A stretch of 64,000 nucleotides of DNA from Sphagnum compactum (Eukaryota > Bryophyta > Sphagnopsida > Sphagnales), in the NCBI GenBank assembly GCA_965153455.1, contig OZ234493.1, forward strand, positions 27,890,213-27,954,212, read 5' to 3'. The notes beneath the pieces were generated by a model, which searched no databases, was not told the DNA's origin, and was given only the letters and a program-made list of their open reading frames with translations. Of this stretch, positions 10,435-21,787 are shown in pieces; position 1 is the stretch's first letter, and every line of letters starts with the position of its first letter. Position numbers and translations under genes: made by a program.

Positions 10435-13096
10435 TATTACTATGAATCTTATTATTTGGGACTAGAAGGCACACAAAAAGATGAATTTGCAAAAACATTG
10501 GATACCTTTGTTAAAGATCCAAACTTCAACACCATTGCATACTGCACACTCAGCAAGTTAATGCGAGGCAACAAACTAACATGCAATTACTCTAAGCTTA
10601 TCACTCCATTGCAATACATCCACATGATCATATGATATTTAACATATGTGCTCCATAGTCCTTTCAATCAGTTTATTCACACTTAATTCCATATTTATGT
10701 TTTGGATACATAGGTGTGTTTCAAATTCTACATAATTGAGGTTTCATGATCACTTATGGTTAAAGCTTCCTCTCATGTATAATCATTTACATTTTGTTTT
10801 GCATCCACGTTCTTAATAAGTTTCCTTTCCATTATTGACCTTTCTATGGCATTGTTGGCACATTTTTTAGTCCCCCAAAACATAGCCACTTCATGTTTTA
10901 ATCTTTTGAAACTTAGCCACTTCATGGTTGAATACCCTGAAACATGGTGATAACATTATTCAATCCCCCAAATCATGGCCACTCCACTTGTTTGAATTAA
11001 ATAGAGTATCGAATGAAATACCTTGATAATCGTTATGTGTTTTATTCATGTTACATATGTTTGTTATGTCCATGTTAATATAGTTTTCATTGTGCAATCG
11101 GATGTAGGCTAAACATGGAGTTGACATTGTTGATTCAGTGTCCCAAACAATGGACATTTTAAAAGCTAGCGGCATACAATCATTGATTTTCTCCATGAGT
11201 TTTTGGACTATCAAAAACATCTACAACAGTTTTATGAGGCGGAGAATGAACACAAGGATAACTTAAAACCACAAAGGTTGGCCTTTGTTGCTAAACGCCA
11301 TAAGGAATTTGTATGGCCAATGCAACAAAAATTGAGGCTATAAAGTGGGATTGGAATCCTTTATAACATATTGTCATTAATGAAGAATGTTTACATGCGA
11401 CAAATAAGCTTGAGCTCCCTTGGTCACATTTTCCCCATGAGGCAAAATTAATTTCAAGTACCTTTTTGTGGAGGAACACACCTTTGAGGAGTGTTCCTTA
11501 GGAAGTTAAGCTAGTAAAGGGTTTTTTTCTTGCACTCCTTCAATAAAGATGTTAGTTATGTTTGCCCACTCCAAGAAGCTAAGGGCTTCCCCTAAAAAGC
11601 TAAGGATAGGGGAATATCACCATGGTTGGCGGAAAACTATAGATATATTAAAGCATTAAGATGAGCATTTTTTATTTGAGGGATGAGAAATTCATGGGGA
11701 TAGTAGGGAGGAGGACATAGTGGCTGCATATGAAAGGCTCATATCAACATCAGATAATCTATCCGAAATGTCTTTTTTTTTTTCTTATGTATAAATTAAG
11801 GCAGTAAAGGATATGGTATGTGAAGATGTTGCATTGTTCTAGGAAATTTGGGAGCAAACATATGAGAAACAAGGTGAAGCTTCACTTTTGGAGATTAGGC
11901 AATATTTGAAACGTCGTGAAGACATAAACATGGGATGGGTTAATGTCCATTGGGGTATGCCTCAATATCAAGATGTTAATCTCACCCATGAAGCTATGCT
12001 TGCCCTAGATAGGGTGGTAGAACAAAGACATACTTCCTTGTTTCCTATTCAACTAACAATTAAAAGTAAACCAATGATGTTATCTTTGGAAGCACCATTG
12101 GACTTCACAACCAATGAATGGAACATCCAGGTCCGTGAAATAAATGAAATAGATTTGATCCAACCAAAAAAGAGCTCGAACAAAAAACAAGTCAAACAAC
12201 ATGATGCTCACATGACATAAACATTTGAAATGGAGTTTAACCCACATGATGTGGTGATAGCACATGTGGATACGCTAAACATGGATATTTCAAAACATGT
12301 ATCACACAATAACCAGCATGTTTTGCAAGTCCCTAACAATGTTTTACATGTGAAAGGACATCATGTTTTTTATGTCTCGAAATTTCAACTTTCAAACATC
12401 CACGTTTCAAAAGTTCAAATTCTAGAAAATCAAAATTTGAAAGCTCAAGTTTTGGAAGTCCACATTTCGAGTATCCAAGTTTCAGACAAGGACCATGTTT
12501 TGGAGAGTTTTGATTTGATTCAAGTGGATGAAACCACTAAAGGTCCTCAAGAACTCGAAAGGAGCCATGATGAATTAAAATAGTATGCGTTATTACAAGA
12601 TTTATGCTAGATAATAGTTGCATCTTTTGTTGGAATCTCAGGAGGTTCATGCTACATGTTCCTATATGCTCTTGTCGAATCTACGAAATTTTCAGCAGGC
12701 TCAACTCAGATACTCAAGACCCAAGGTGCAAGATCTTCCTCCCTTATTGATGTTCGTTACATGAAAGTGCAAGTATCTGAGCTATAGAATACTAAGGATT
12801 GATTACCTATGTTCCTAGACCCAATTATCCTTTCAATTCATGTTTCAAGTGCATATGCAAATGAACATGTTTTGAATGTTCAAGCTTTGGTCAATGACAC
12901 ACATCATCATGCATTAGAGGTTTTCCATGCTTCAAATAAATGTGGACCTTGTGATGTTAGGGAAATGGACGTCAAATACGTTTGGTGGGCCCATCAACAA
13001 CCATCACCGATACATAATCTTGGTTATGTTTCGATAGTGAATCATGGGGATTTTGTTGTGGAAAATAACCAAAACATGATAGGAACACATATTTAA
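10435..13096 (+). pseudogene. Decayed multi-part coding remnant, unknown protein
   Basis: A series of protein-like blocks lies on the plus strand. 10,435-10,637 includes GLEGTQKDEFAKTLDTFVKD. 11,220-11,330 includes YEAENEHKDNLKPQRLAFVA. 11,690-12,220 includes EIWEQTYEKQGEASLLEIRQ followed by NMGWVNVHWGMPQYQDV and runs open to a TAA. 12,230-12,583 is a valine- and glutamine-rich repetitive segment, and 12,809-13,096 is a further open block. Stops and frame changes separate them. The order and shared strand suggest one decayed gene, probably from a transposon. I do not recognise its family. Confidence 0.4.
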
Positions 13097-15536
13097 TTAA
13101 TTATAGACTATGAAATAGTTCAAAAATTAAAACAATCAATTTTGAAAGTTTTTAAAAAATGGAATAACATCTTCAACCTGGTGGCCACTAGAATTCAAAA
13201 ATTAAAAGAGCTTTAAAAACAAGGGAAATAACTAAAGCATCACATAACATCACCAAGTTTTTGTGGTGCCCATTAAAATCAATAAAACACTTAATAAGCA
13301 ATTCAATGGATCAAATAACACAATTTGAAATAGCTACTAAATTTTATGTCATTCAAATGTAGAGTATCAACAAAAGAATTTACAAGCTACAGTTCATGTA
13401 TCTCATAAATCGTTGGTGGAACATTGAACACAAAAGCTTGGGGGGCACTAAACAATTGAAAAGAATTATCTATTAGAAAATAACAATAGAAATATCATCT
13501 AGTGGCCACCAATGGGTATCATAGTCCTAACTTGAAACGTATTGTGACATATACATTGAACATTTAACCTTGAGTAGGAAGAAATTTGCATATTATGAAA
13601 TATGAATTTCATTATGTGGAGCCAACAACCAAAGTAAACCTCAAGTGCATGAAAAAACAATAATTCTCAATTTGTTGATGTCATACAAATACAAGTATCA
13701 AAAACTATGTCGCCGTTTATATAGAAATTCGAAACATGAGCTACTGAAACTAAAATTCAACCTTATAACCAACCTGAAATTAAGGAAATGTCTAACCTTT
13801 TAGACCAAAAGTCAAATATGCAAATAAATCCTTCACATTTTTAAATAGAGAATCTAGTCGACAACATGATTTTTTACCTACTAAACTATAAATGCCTTCA
13901 TGTAATCTACAAACAAAGACTACAATCCACTGCAAACAAAAATGAATAAATGAAATTTCCCCAAACTACAAACCTTTGACAAAATAAAAAAAAAATAAAA
14001 ATAAATGAACCAATGTGAAACGAAAGACATAAAAAAAAACAAAAACAGAAAAGAAATTTTTTATTTAAAATGTCACCTAAAGGAAGTTGTGTTATTCTCG
14101 GATCCCCACTCAAACTGCCCTCAAACTACTTGAACCAAACATAAGACAGATATTGAGAACTAAATGGTGGCTTCAAAAACTACATGATAACTATGAAATG
14201 GGTGTTAACCATCTTTGCAAAGGGCAAACCATTCAATAAAGGCCACATCTAAAATGTAAGGTTTAACCATTGCACCTTATTTTTGGATGATTCACATCCT
14301 TTAAATGGCTCAAGGAAAAGTTTATTCCATTTTGGATTTTGAAGGGCCTTGTTAAGCTCATCATCAATGAGCAATGTTTGATCCCTATCCCCATAAGGTA
14401 GACTTTTACATGCAAAGTGAATTTGATCCAAGTCCTTTAGATAGTAATAAACTGTTCGTGTGAGATAACCCGTTGTTGTAATGCATTGCTCATGTCCCCA
14501 AACAAATACAAATTAATTAATGGAATTTTTTGGGCATAAAAAAAGGTAGAATTTCCAAGACAACTTCTAACAACAAACACAATCAAATAACAATATAAAA
14601 ATGTTCAAATGCTCGAGAAAGGAAATGTTCTACTCCAACACAAATTTCCAACTTGGAAACGTCTAAATTCTTCCTAGTCTTTCACTAATTCCCTTGAAGA
14701 AGGGCGCACTTTGGAAAGTAACAAAGGACACCATTGACGTTGAGAATGAACAGTTTCTTAGTTGTGCCAAATTGAGGTCAAAAAGGGTGAAAGCACATTA
14801 AGCCCCCCAAAAATTGTAGTCACAATATAATATTTGTGCATTTAGTTTTTTTGGTAATGTGTGGACATCACATCTTGGGTTATTTTTCCTTGTTTTAAGT
14901 ATATTTAATTAGCTTTAGACTTAAGCTAGTTAGTTCTTTACAAAATTCCCAAAAAGATCAAAAGTCTTGAATGTATGAAGTATATTTGAAACAAAATAAT
15001 ACTCGTCACAAAGTTTAAAAATTTACAAATATACTTCAAAAGTAAGGTTGTTGGTGGAATTTTTTGGTGAATTTTTTTGTGGCGAATGATGATGATATAC
15101 ATAAATTAAATTTCAAACCATTTAAAATTTTAAAACTTTTGGTTGAAAATCCAATCAAAAAATGGGTTTTTTTTGTTTTTTTATAATAAAAGCTAAATAA
15201 ATTCTATGTTTTAAGAAAAAACCAATACCATATGAGAAAGAAAAAGATTTTATAGATGGGCATGGTTTTATTTTTCAATTTCACTTTTGTTTGATAATGT
15301 TCCTTGAAACTTGAAATGGAGGACCCCATTCTGGGACCAATGGATCCAAAACATGTACATTACATATTTCAAATATATTGTAAATTCAGAGTTTTTTAGT
15401 TGTGGGCCGTTGGATTGAAAATGATCCATTCCAAATCAAAATTTTGTAGTAGTAGCATTTGGATATAACAATCCTCCATGATTCTCATCAGTTGTTGTGG
15501 AGGCTCCAAATTGTGATTGCCCATCTACACAATAAA
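13097..15536. other. Intergenic, no gene seen
   Basis: AT-rich DNA with long A and T runs. Short frames such as one at 14,249-14,431 on the minus strand are somewhat protein-like but isolated and uninterpretable. No tandem repeat or transposon end was found. Confidence 0.35.
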
Positions 15537-15980
15537 CATGTGTTTAGAAATTTAAAAATGGCATCTAGGATTAATGTTCCTAGAATCATAGTGACCTTAA
15601 GTAGAATTTGGGGCAAGGAACAAAACATGCATGAAAGAAATGACAGGTCTAGGATTAATGTTCTTGGAACCATATTGAGCTCATGGAATTCAAGATAAAT
15701 CTAAACATCCATGAAAGAAATGAGAGGTCTAGGACTAATGTTCATGGAACCATATTGAGCTCATGGAATTCAAGATAAATCTAAACATCGATGAAAGAAA
15801 TGACAGGTCTAGGACTAATGTTCATGGAACCATATTGAACTCTTGGAATTCAGGACAAGTTTAAACATACATGAAAGAAATGACTGGTCTAGGATTAATG
15901 TTCTTGGAACCATATTGAGTTCCTGGAATTCAGGAAAAAGATTGAAACATGCATGAAAGGAATTTGAAGAGATCAAATCA
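15537..15980. repeat. 80-bp tandem repeat, about 5.5 copies
   Basis: Units start at 15,625, 15,705, 15,785, 15,865 and 15,947 with ACATGCATGAAAGAAATGAC, followed by GGTCTAGGATTAATGTTC, TGGAACCATATTGAGCTC and GGAATTCAAGA. A diverged partial unit precedes from about 15,537. The four central copies are very similar, so the array is fairly young. Confidence 0.9.
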
Positions 15981-16459
15981 AGGAATTCCTAATATGCTTT
16001 TGTTTTAGGACCATAATTAGATCCATCAAGAGGTGGTTCTTTAAAATTTCCATCCCAAAAATTAACACAAAATTCGTTTCCTTAAACCAAAGAAAAGGTG
16101 AAGGTGACCTTTGGAACTCTAGACAAGGAATAAAAGATGTGGAACATAGTTGACAATGACTTCTTGGAATTCAAGACAAGGAACTAAACTTAGGAAAGGA
16201 ATACAGAAGTTAGGAAATACACTTCTTCAAAACATGCATTGCTCCATCAAAAAGTTCATAAACTATATGGTTCCTTTAAGTCTGTAACTCATTAAATGAC
16301 CACAAGAAAATAATTCTTTTCAAGGTAGAGTTGGAACATTTCAAAATATTGCAACAATTCTTGAAATCCAATAGAAACTAAAACATGACATCATGAGCAA
16401 GGGACTAATTGTTTTGAAGGAACATTTTGGTTCACAAATTCAAAGATGGAAATAAACTT

Positions 16460-18533
16460 GAAGTAAGGCCATTGAATGTAAGTACTAGAAATCCATGTAT
16501 ATAATGTTGTTTCCGACCACATGGGTGAATTTGTTTCCTTTTGAGCTTTGTCAAAAAACCCAAATGATAGCCGCCAAGATGGATCAAACACTTGGTTGCA
16601 TCCTTTCACTTGACATTTAGTCGAATATGTGCATTGAATAATCAAGCACCAAGGGTGGTAGCAAGGACCACACGAAGTCACACATATATCATTGCAATGA
16701 AAGTTTTCATTACAAATCGGACAATCCTAAACATATATGACAATTTTTTCACAAAATTGGAAGGTCTAGCTATAGGAATTGGGCATGCAAAAGTGATACA
16801 ACCAGCTTTCAATTTTGACCAATACCTTGCAATGAGAGTTTGCAACCTTTCAAGGACGATTTGGTTTCTGAGGTGCTTGTTGTAAGTGCTCTCACAAGCA
16901 ATTAGGTTTTTTCCACATTCTCAACCTACTTTTGTCAACAATAATTTTGATTCTACTTGCTTACAATTCCTCTCTTCAAAATGAAATTGTTGTTGTAAAT
17001 CTGAAACCTTAGAAGCATGATCATGCTTTGTTGTGTCATCAACATTCTCTACAAGCACACCATCTGTACACATGAGATTCTTAGAAGGGTCCTGCATAGA
17101 GAACAAGGCCACATTAGGATCATCTTCAACCTTGTCAAACTCTGCCCTAATTTAGGCATAGACAAATTTCCAATCATCAAACATAAATTGAGCTCTTCGA
17201 TGCTCAAGTTCCTTTTATGATTTCTATGCCATGAACTCTTGTATGTGTTGCTTCAAACTTAAAAAAACTTGTTGCTTTGCAAACAACAAGTTATGCACAC
17301 CTTTAATCACATATTTGGTAATAATCGGCTACAATAGGGCTTGTAGAGGTGTAATTTTTGTAGCAACTTTCTTTGACATAAAACCTTCCACCTTCATCTT
17401 CATTGCTTGTGTTGTAGGTTGGTGATTACATGCAAGACTTGAAGGCGGGAGAGGCACACATAATAAATTTGAAATTCCAGAAAGGGTTGTAGCACCACTA
17501 TTCAAGTTTGGAATGTTGGAAGGGAGAACATCACAATTAAAACTTGTTACTACAGAGTTGTTTAACAACCTTAAATTTGAAGGCATAGGAAGAGGACTTT
17601 GATGTGCGTGGAGTGAACGCTCTTGAAGTTGCACCAAGTTTTATTGTCATGTTTTTCTTGAACTTTCAAGATGTCATTGTTTTTTTACATGAAATATGCA
17701 TAAGAAGCCCAGTTCACATGAATGCCTTTGTTCTCAGCCATTATTCCACGAACAAACTCCAATGATAAGGTTTCATTCATGACATGTGGGTTTTTGAAAA
17801 CTCGAGAGTAAAGGCTTTTGATGACACCTTGAAACTCCTTGTTAATTTGTAGCTTATATTTCCTGCCATTCTTGTCAAAGCAAGGTCCAAATACAACACA
17901 CATCAATAAACACATCCATTTTTGTCAAATTTCTTAGATCTTGACCTTTTCCTCTCAAGCCTTGCAAATCGATGAAATATTGCAGATCTAAATTTTCATT
18001 TTTGACTTCATCTTTAACCTGTCAACAACTAAACACCAAACTCAAAAGTTAAAAATTGGACAATAACTCCAAATATGATAAAACATGATAAAACTTCCAT
18101 GTACTTTTGCCATGCTTACACTATGTTTTGCAATGATTGAGCTTAAACGTGAGTGGATGGATGTTGTTGTCAAATTAGCATGACTTCACACTATGACACA
18201 AATATTTTCTGTAAAAAAGAAACAAGTAGTACCAAATTTGCAACTCGTGCCCAAAACACACGAGAGAAAAGCGCGATTTACAAGATCAGTAACAATTTCG
18301 ATGCAAGTTTGAACTTCATAAACAAAGTTCGTGGAGAAGTAGGAAAAAACTTGAACCCTGACGGCTATGCTAGACCCCCAGGAAAAAAGGTAACAAACTA
18401 TTAGTTAACAGAAAAACAAGGAATTAAAAAAATTAAATTGTCATTTTGAAATAAAAATGGGCCCAAAGTTCTTGAATTTTTTGGGTGGGTGGTTCCTAGT
18501 GGTACCACCTAAGGATAAGTTTGCTTTAAAGTG
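16460..18533 (-). mobile_element. RING-encoding repeat element, copy 1 (inverted)
   Basis: A 2.07-kb block is collinear with 45,294-47,356 on the opposite strand. It encodes, in order on the minus strand: a GGTT-R/K-NHPPKKF segment at the 5' border; a block with FQGVIKSLYSRVF and NETLSLEF (17,915-17,685); a serine/asparagine-rich linker (17,637-17,329); a coiled-coil-like block with SDLQQQFHFEERNCKQVE (17,112-16,921); and a C-terminal zinc-binding block of the form CPIC...CGPCYHPWC...C..C (about 16,710-16,590). The RING-type histidine in CGHC is proline here (CGPC). A one-base deletion before the zinc motif shifts the frame. Unlike copy 2, this copy has no stop in KNGRKYKL, and it runs open past GCNQ into QVFDPSWRLSFGFF. 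The family is unknown to me. Confidence 0.7.
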
Positions 18534-19358
18534 ATTTTTTTGACCATGCAATAAACCAAACATTTGGTCAAAAAGGCTTGAGGTCCATAAAGATGACCAA
18601 GGTTTAGTCAAATTGACCATATTTAATAACCATTGTGAATTATAATTGGTCAAATTGGCCATTTTGATTTGACATTTAGTCAAATCAACCATACTAATTT
18701 GACTATTTAAATTACAAATTTATTTTGCCTAGGGTGAAGTTGATAGGCCCTAGGTTAGACATAATACAACTAGTAGGTACTTATAAAGTTTAATAGGCTA
18801 CCTACATGTTACCTTTAGGCACATGTAGGTATTTAGATTTAGTACATTAATTAACTGATTAATAATTGATAGTTAATATTCAATAATTTGTGATTAACAT
18901 TTTGTATAATTAATTAGTCACCAAATAAAGATTAATTAATAACCAATAACTAATTTATCCATCAAGTCGTTAATTAATTAATTAATATTATCAAATTAAT
19001 CTAATTTTGGGCTAATATTTGATAATAATTTATAATAATTAATAGAATTAAATATATAATTTTAAATAATTATTAATTCATAGTAAATAATCATTAATAA
19101 ATAATAAATAATAAATCATTGATATTTATTTTTATTAATTAATTATTAATTGAGTTAATAGCATGTAGTAGCCCACTAGGCGTAGGTACCTCGTACATGT
19201 TGTCTAGGTAAATACTTGGTACATGGTATAACTTCCTACTTAAATAAGTAATACAAAAATATTGAAGTTCATTGATGAATGTTACAATATGTACATTAAA
19301 ACAAAAAAATTCAATGAACTTTATTTTCATATGATGACAAAAGTTTTCAACTTTTGAA
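18534..19358. other. CCTA-rich tract then AT-rich DNA
   Basis: 18,720-18,850 is rich in CCTA/TAGG words directly beside the RING element border. 18,850-19,180 is nearly pure AT with TTAATTAATT repeats. No gene is seen. Confidence 0.45.
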
Positions 19359-19425
19359 ATGGTAGTCCAGTGGTAAGGAGTTGACTCCCCAAATTGGAGG
19401 TGAGGAATTTAAGTCCTCACACATA
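19355..19425 (+). repeat. tRNA-like head of a SINE (candidate)
   Basis: A pol III box A-like sequence, TAGTCCAGTGGT (19,363-19,374), is followed 31 bases later by a box B-like sequence, AATTTAAGTCC (19,406-19,416). Box B sits in the loop of a perfect 6-bp stem, GTGAGG with CCTCAC, resembling a tRNA T-arm. No full cloverleaf with an acceptor stem can be drawn, so this is a tRNA-derived SINE head rather than a tRNA gene. The 3' end of the element is not defined. Confidence 0.4.
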
Positions 19426-19699
19426 CAACATTGGTTACCTACATTACCTTGGCTTTATGTGGCTTAGATAGCTCTAGCCTAGGCTGCCTACGCAAGTAGG
19501 TCTAAAGTTGGCCACCTAGCCTAAACTAGTAGCTAGTTTAGGGAGCTGAGGCTAAATAACATAGGTAGGTCAGTAAATTATTTTATTTTGTACATTAATT
19601 ATGAGGTAATGTAAATAGCCAAATTTATTAACTAATAGATAAATAAATATGATTATAATTATATAAAAAATAAATCATATATAATTGTTGTCAAAATAT

Positions 19700-19893
19700 T
19701 GTTGACTAGTATAATTTTTTAAAAAAAAATCTAGTACAAAAACCAACCAAAAAGACCACCAAAAAGACCATGTCAAAATGGGCAGGTCTAAAACGACTTG
19801 TCCAAGATGGCACCTTAGTCAAATCAGACATGAACCATTTGGGGTACCTTTTGACCAATGTTCCCAATAAAAAAACCTTGTTTTCTTGTAGTG
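19700..19893 (-). mobile_element. Candidate CACTA transposon end
   Basis: The plus strand ends in CCTTGTTTTCTTGTAGTG at about 19,893. On the minus strand it reads CACTACAAGAAAACAAGG, a canonical CACTA terminal inverted repeat. Inside it lie repeated short words such as ACCAAAAAGACCA and GTCAAA that could be subterminal repeats. No matching opposite terminus was found in the window. Confidence 0.5.
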
Positions 19894-20689
19894 TCCACCT
19901 TATGTTCTTCAAATTCCCTCCTAAACTTCATCTTCTTTAAATGTAGCACCTTGTTACATAACTTATATTTCTCACAGATTTGCTTTCGAGAGATAACATT
20001 TTCCTATTAGATAAAATGTCGGGCTTTTCTCCATATAAAGGCTCTACAAAAGAAATCATGGTGTCTTCTAGTTTTACTTTTTTTTTTAGGTCTACAAAAC
20101 TCGAATTACCTTTTCTCGCCATAAGAAACATTGTGAAAAAATACACTAACATAGGTTATTGGTGGTAAATTGTAGCTTTGTAACTTTCTATAAGTGCATT
20201 TGATTACACTCTCACACACACAATCACAATCAACGAGAGAAATGAACAAGATCACACTCAAGTAAGAGAGAGGACTATGTGTAGTTAATCATGTCCATGC
20301 ACCTCAACCAATTATAGGCTTCAACTACACAATATAGATTGAGAGGCTCCAGTTATGGGCTTTGATGAAATTTGAAATTTCCTGCTTTTGATGTACTCCC
20401 TTTTCCCCACCTAACCCTGACCAACCAATCAAATTGCAACAAGCCTACTAGTTATGTGACTTCAAAATAATTATTATGATTCATCTATGCACAAACCCAA
20501 TAAACAATTTGGGTAGTTAAGATAACTATACAAAGAACCCTATGGGCAATTAACATTCAAGGTCGACATCATAGGATTGCCATTCTAGAAAGGTCTAGAC
20601 ATTGCAATTAGTCCTGTAACTCCTATGATCCCTTGTGCAATGACATAAGCACCCAAAGCCCATTATCATAAACATTTAGCACCCCACCT
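19894..20689. other. Intergenic, no gene seen
   Basis: No protein-like frame or repeat structure was recognised. A short CA-rich patch (CACACACA) occurs near 20,212. Confidence 0.35.
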
Positions 20690-21470
20690 AGTTCACAAAA
20701 GGAAAAAACACCCTTGTTCATTTCAATAAGGACACCATCAACCCAAGTGCATTTAAACAACGACACAAGCACTTTGGGACCCATTTGAAAAAGGAAACCA
20801 ACATCCATGTCCACTTCTGAAAGGACAAAAACACCTTAAGGACCATATCAAAAAGGAAACTAACACCCAAGGAAGTCCACTTATGAAAGGACATAAGCAC
20901 TAGATAGAATTCATTTGAAAAAAAACTATCACCAAGTCCACTTACGAAAGGAAAAAACACCTTAGGACCCATTTCAAAAAGGAAACAAGCACCCAAGTTC
21001 ACTTATGAAAAGACATAAGCACCTTAAGACCCACTTCAAAAAAAGAAAGAAACACCCAAGTCCACTTATGAAAGGACATAAGCACGTAAGTCCACTTGTG
21101 AAAGGACATAAGCATCGTAGGATTCATTTCAAAAAGGAAACCAACATCCAAATCCATTTATGAAAGGACATAAACACCTTAAGACTCATTTCAAAAAGGA
21201 AACCAACACCCAAGTCCACTTATGAAAGGACATAAACACTTTAGGACTCATTTCAAAAAGGACACCAACACCCAAGTTCACTTATGAAAGGACATGAGCA
21301 CCGTAAGACTCATTACAAAAAGGACACCAACACCCCAACCCATTTAAAAAAAGATTCAAATACCCCTTTCCATTGGAATAAGGACACCAGAACTCTTATT
21401 CCATTTAAAAAAGGAACTAAGCACCCAAACTCCATTGTCAAATTAAGATGTTGGCAATCATACCCATATC
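20690..21470. repeat. ~62-bp minisatellite, about 11-12 copies
   Basis: The unit is approximately GTCCACTTATGAAAGGACAT, then AAACACCTTAAGACTCATTT, then CAAAAAGGAAACCAACACCC, for a period near 62 bp. Shortened units occur, for example around 21,060-21,120 where the first third is duplicated alone. Units at both edges are more diverged than the centre, the usual pattern of a tandem array maintained by unequal exchange. Long minus-strand frames across it are translated repeats. Confidence 0.85.
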
Positions 21471-21787
21471 AAAAAGCTTAAAGAACACAAAAACCCTTGT
21501 GTACCCTTTTCATAAGGACATAAGCACCCAAGGGACTAGGTCCACTTCTAAAATGACATTAATAAATTTTAGCAGTAAGGTAAGGACTACAAATAATGAC
21601 TAAACATCAATTCTACACTTCTTTAGGGACAAGAACACCATCAACTTTAATATTCTTCCAACAAGTTTTAGATGCATAACATACTGATTGAAAACACAAC
21701 ACAAATTGGATTGCAATGTGTGAAATAGACTTGTGAAACTTGAAGATAATGGCAAGGATGCTTCTCATCTAACTTGATGCCAATGTG

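Noticed and set aside
19355-19425. Functional tRNA gene
   Set aside because: No acceptor stem or anticodon arm can be paired; only box A, box B and the T-arm resemble a tRNA.
20623-21481. Minus- and plus-strand frames up to 94 codons
   Set aside because: Translated 62-bp minisatellite; the periodicity comes from the DNA repeat.
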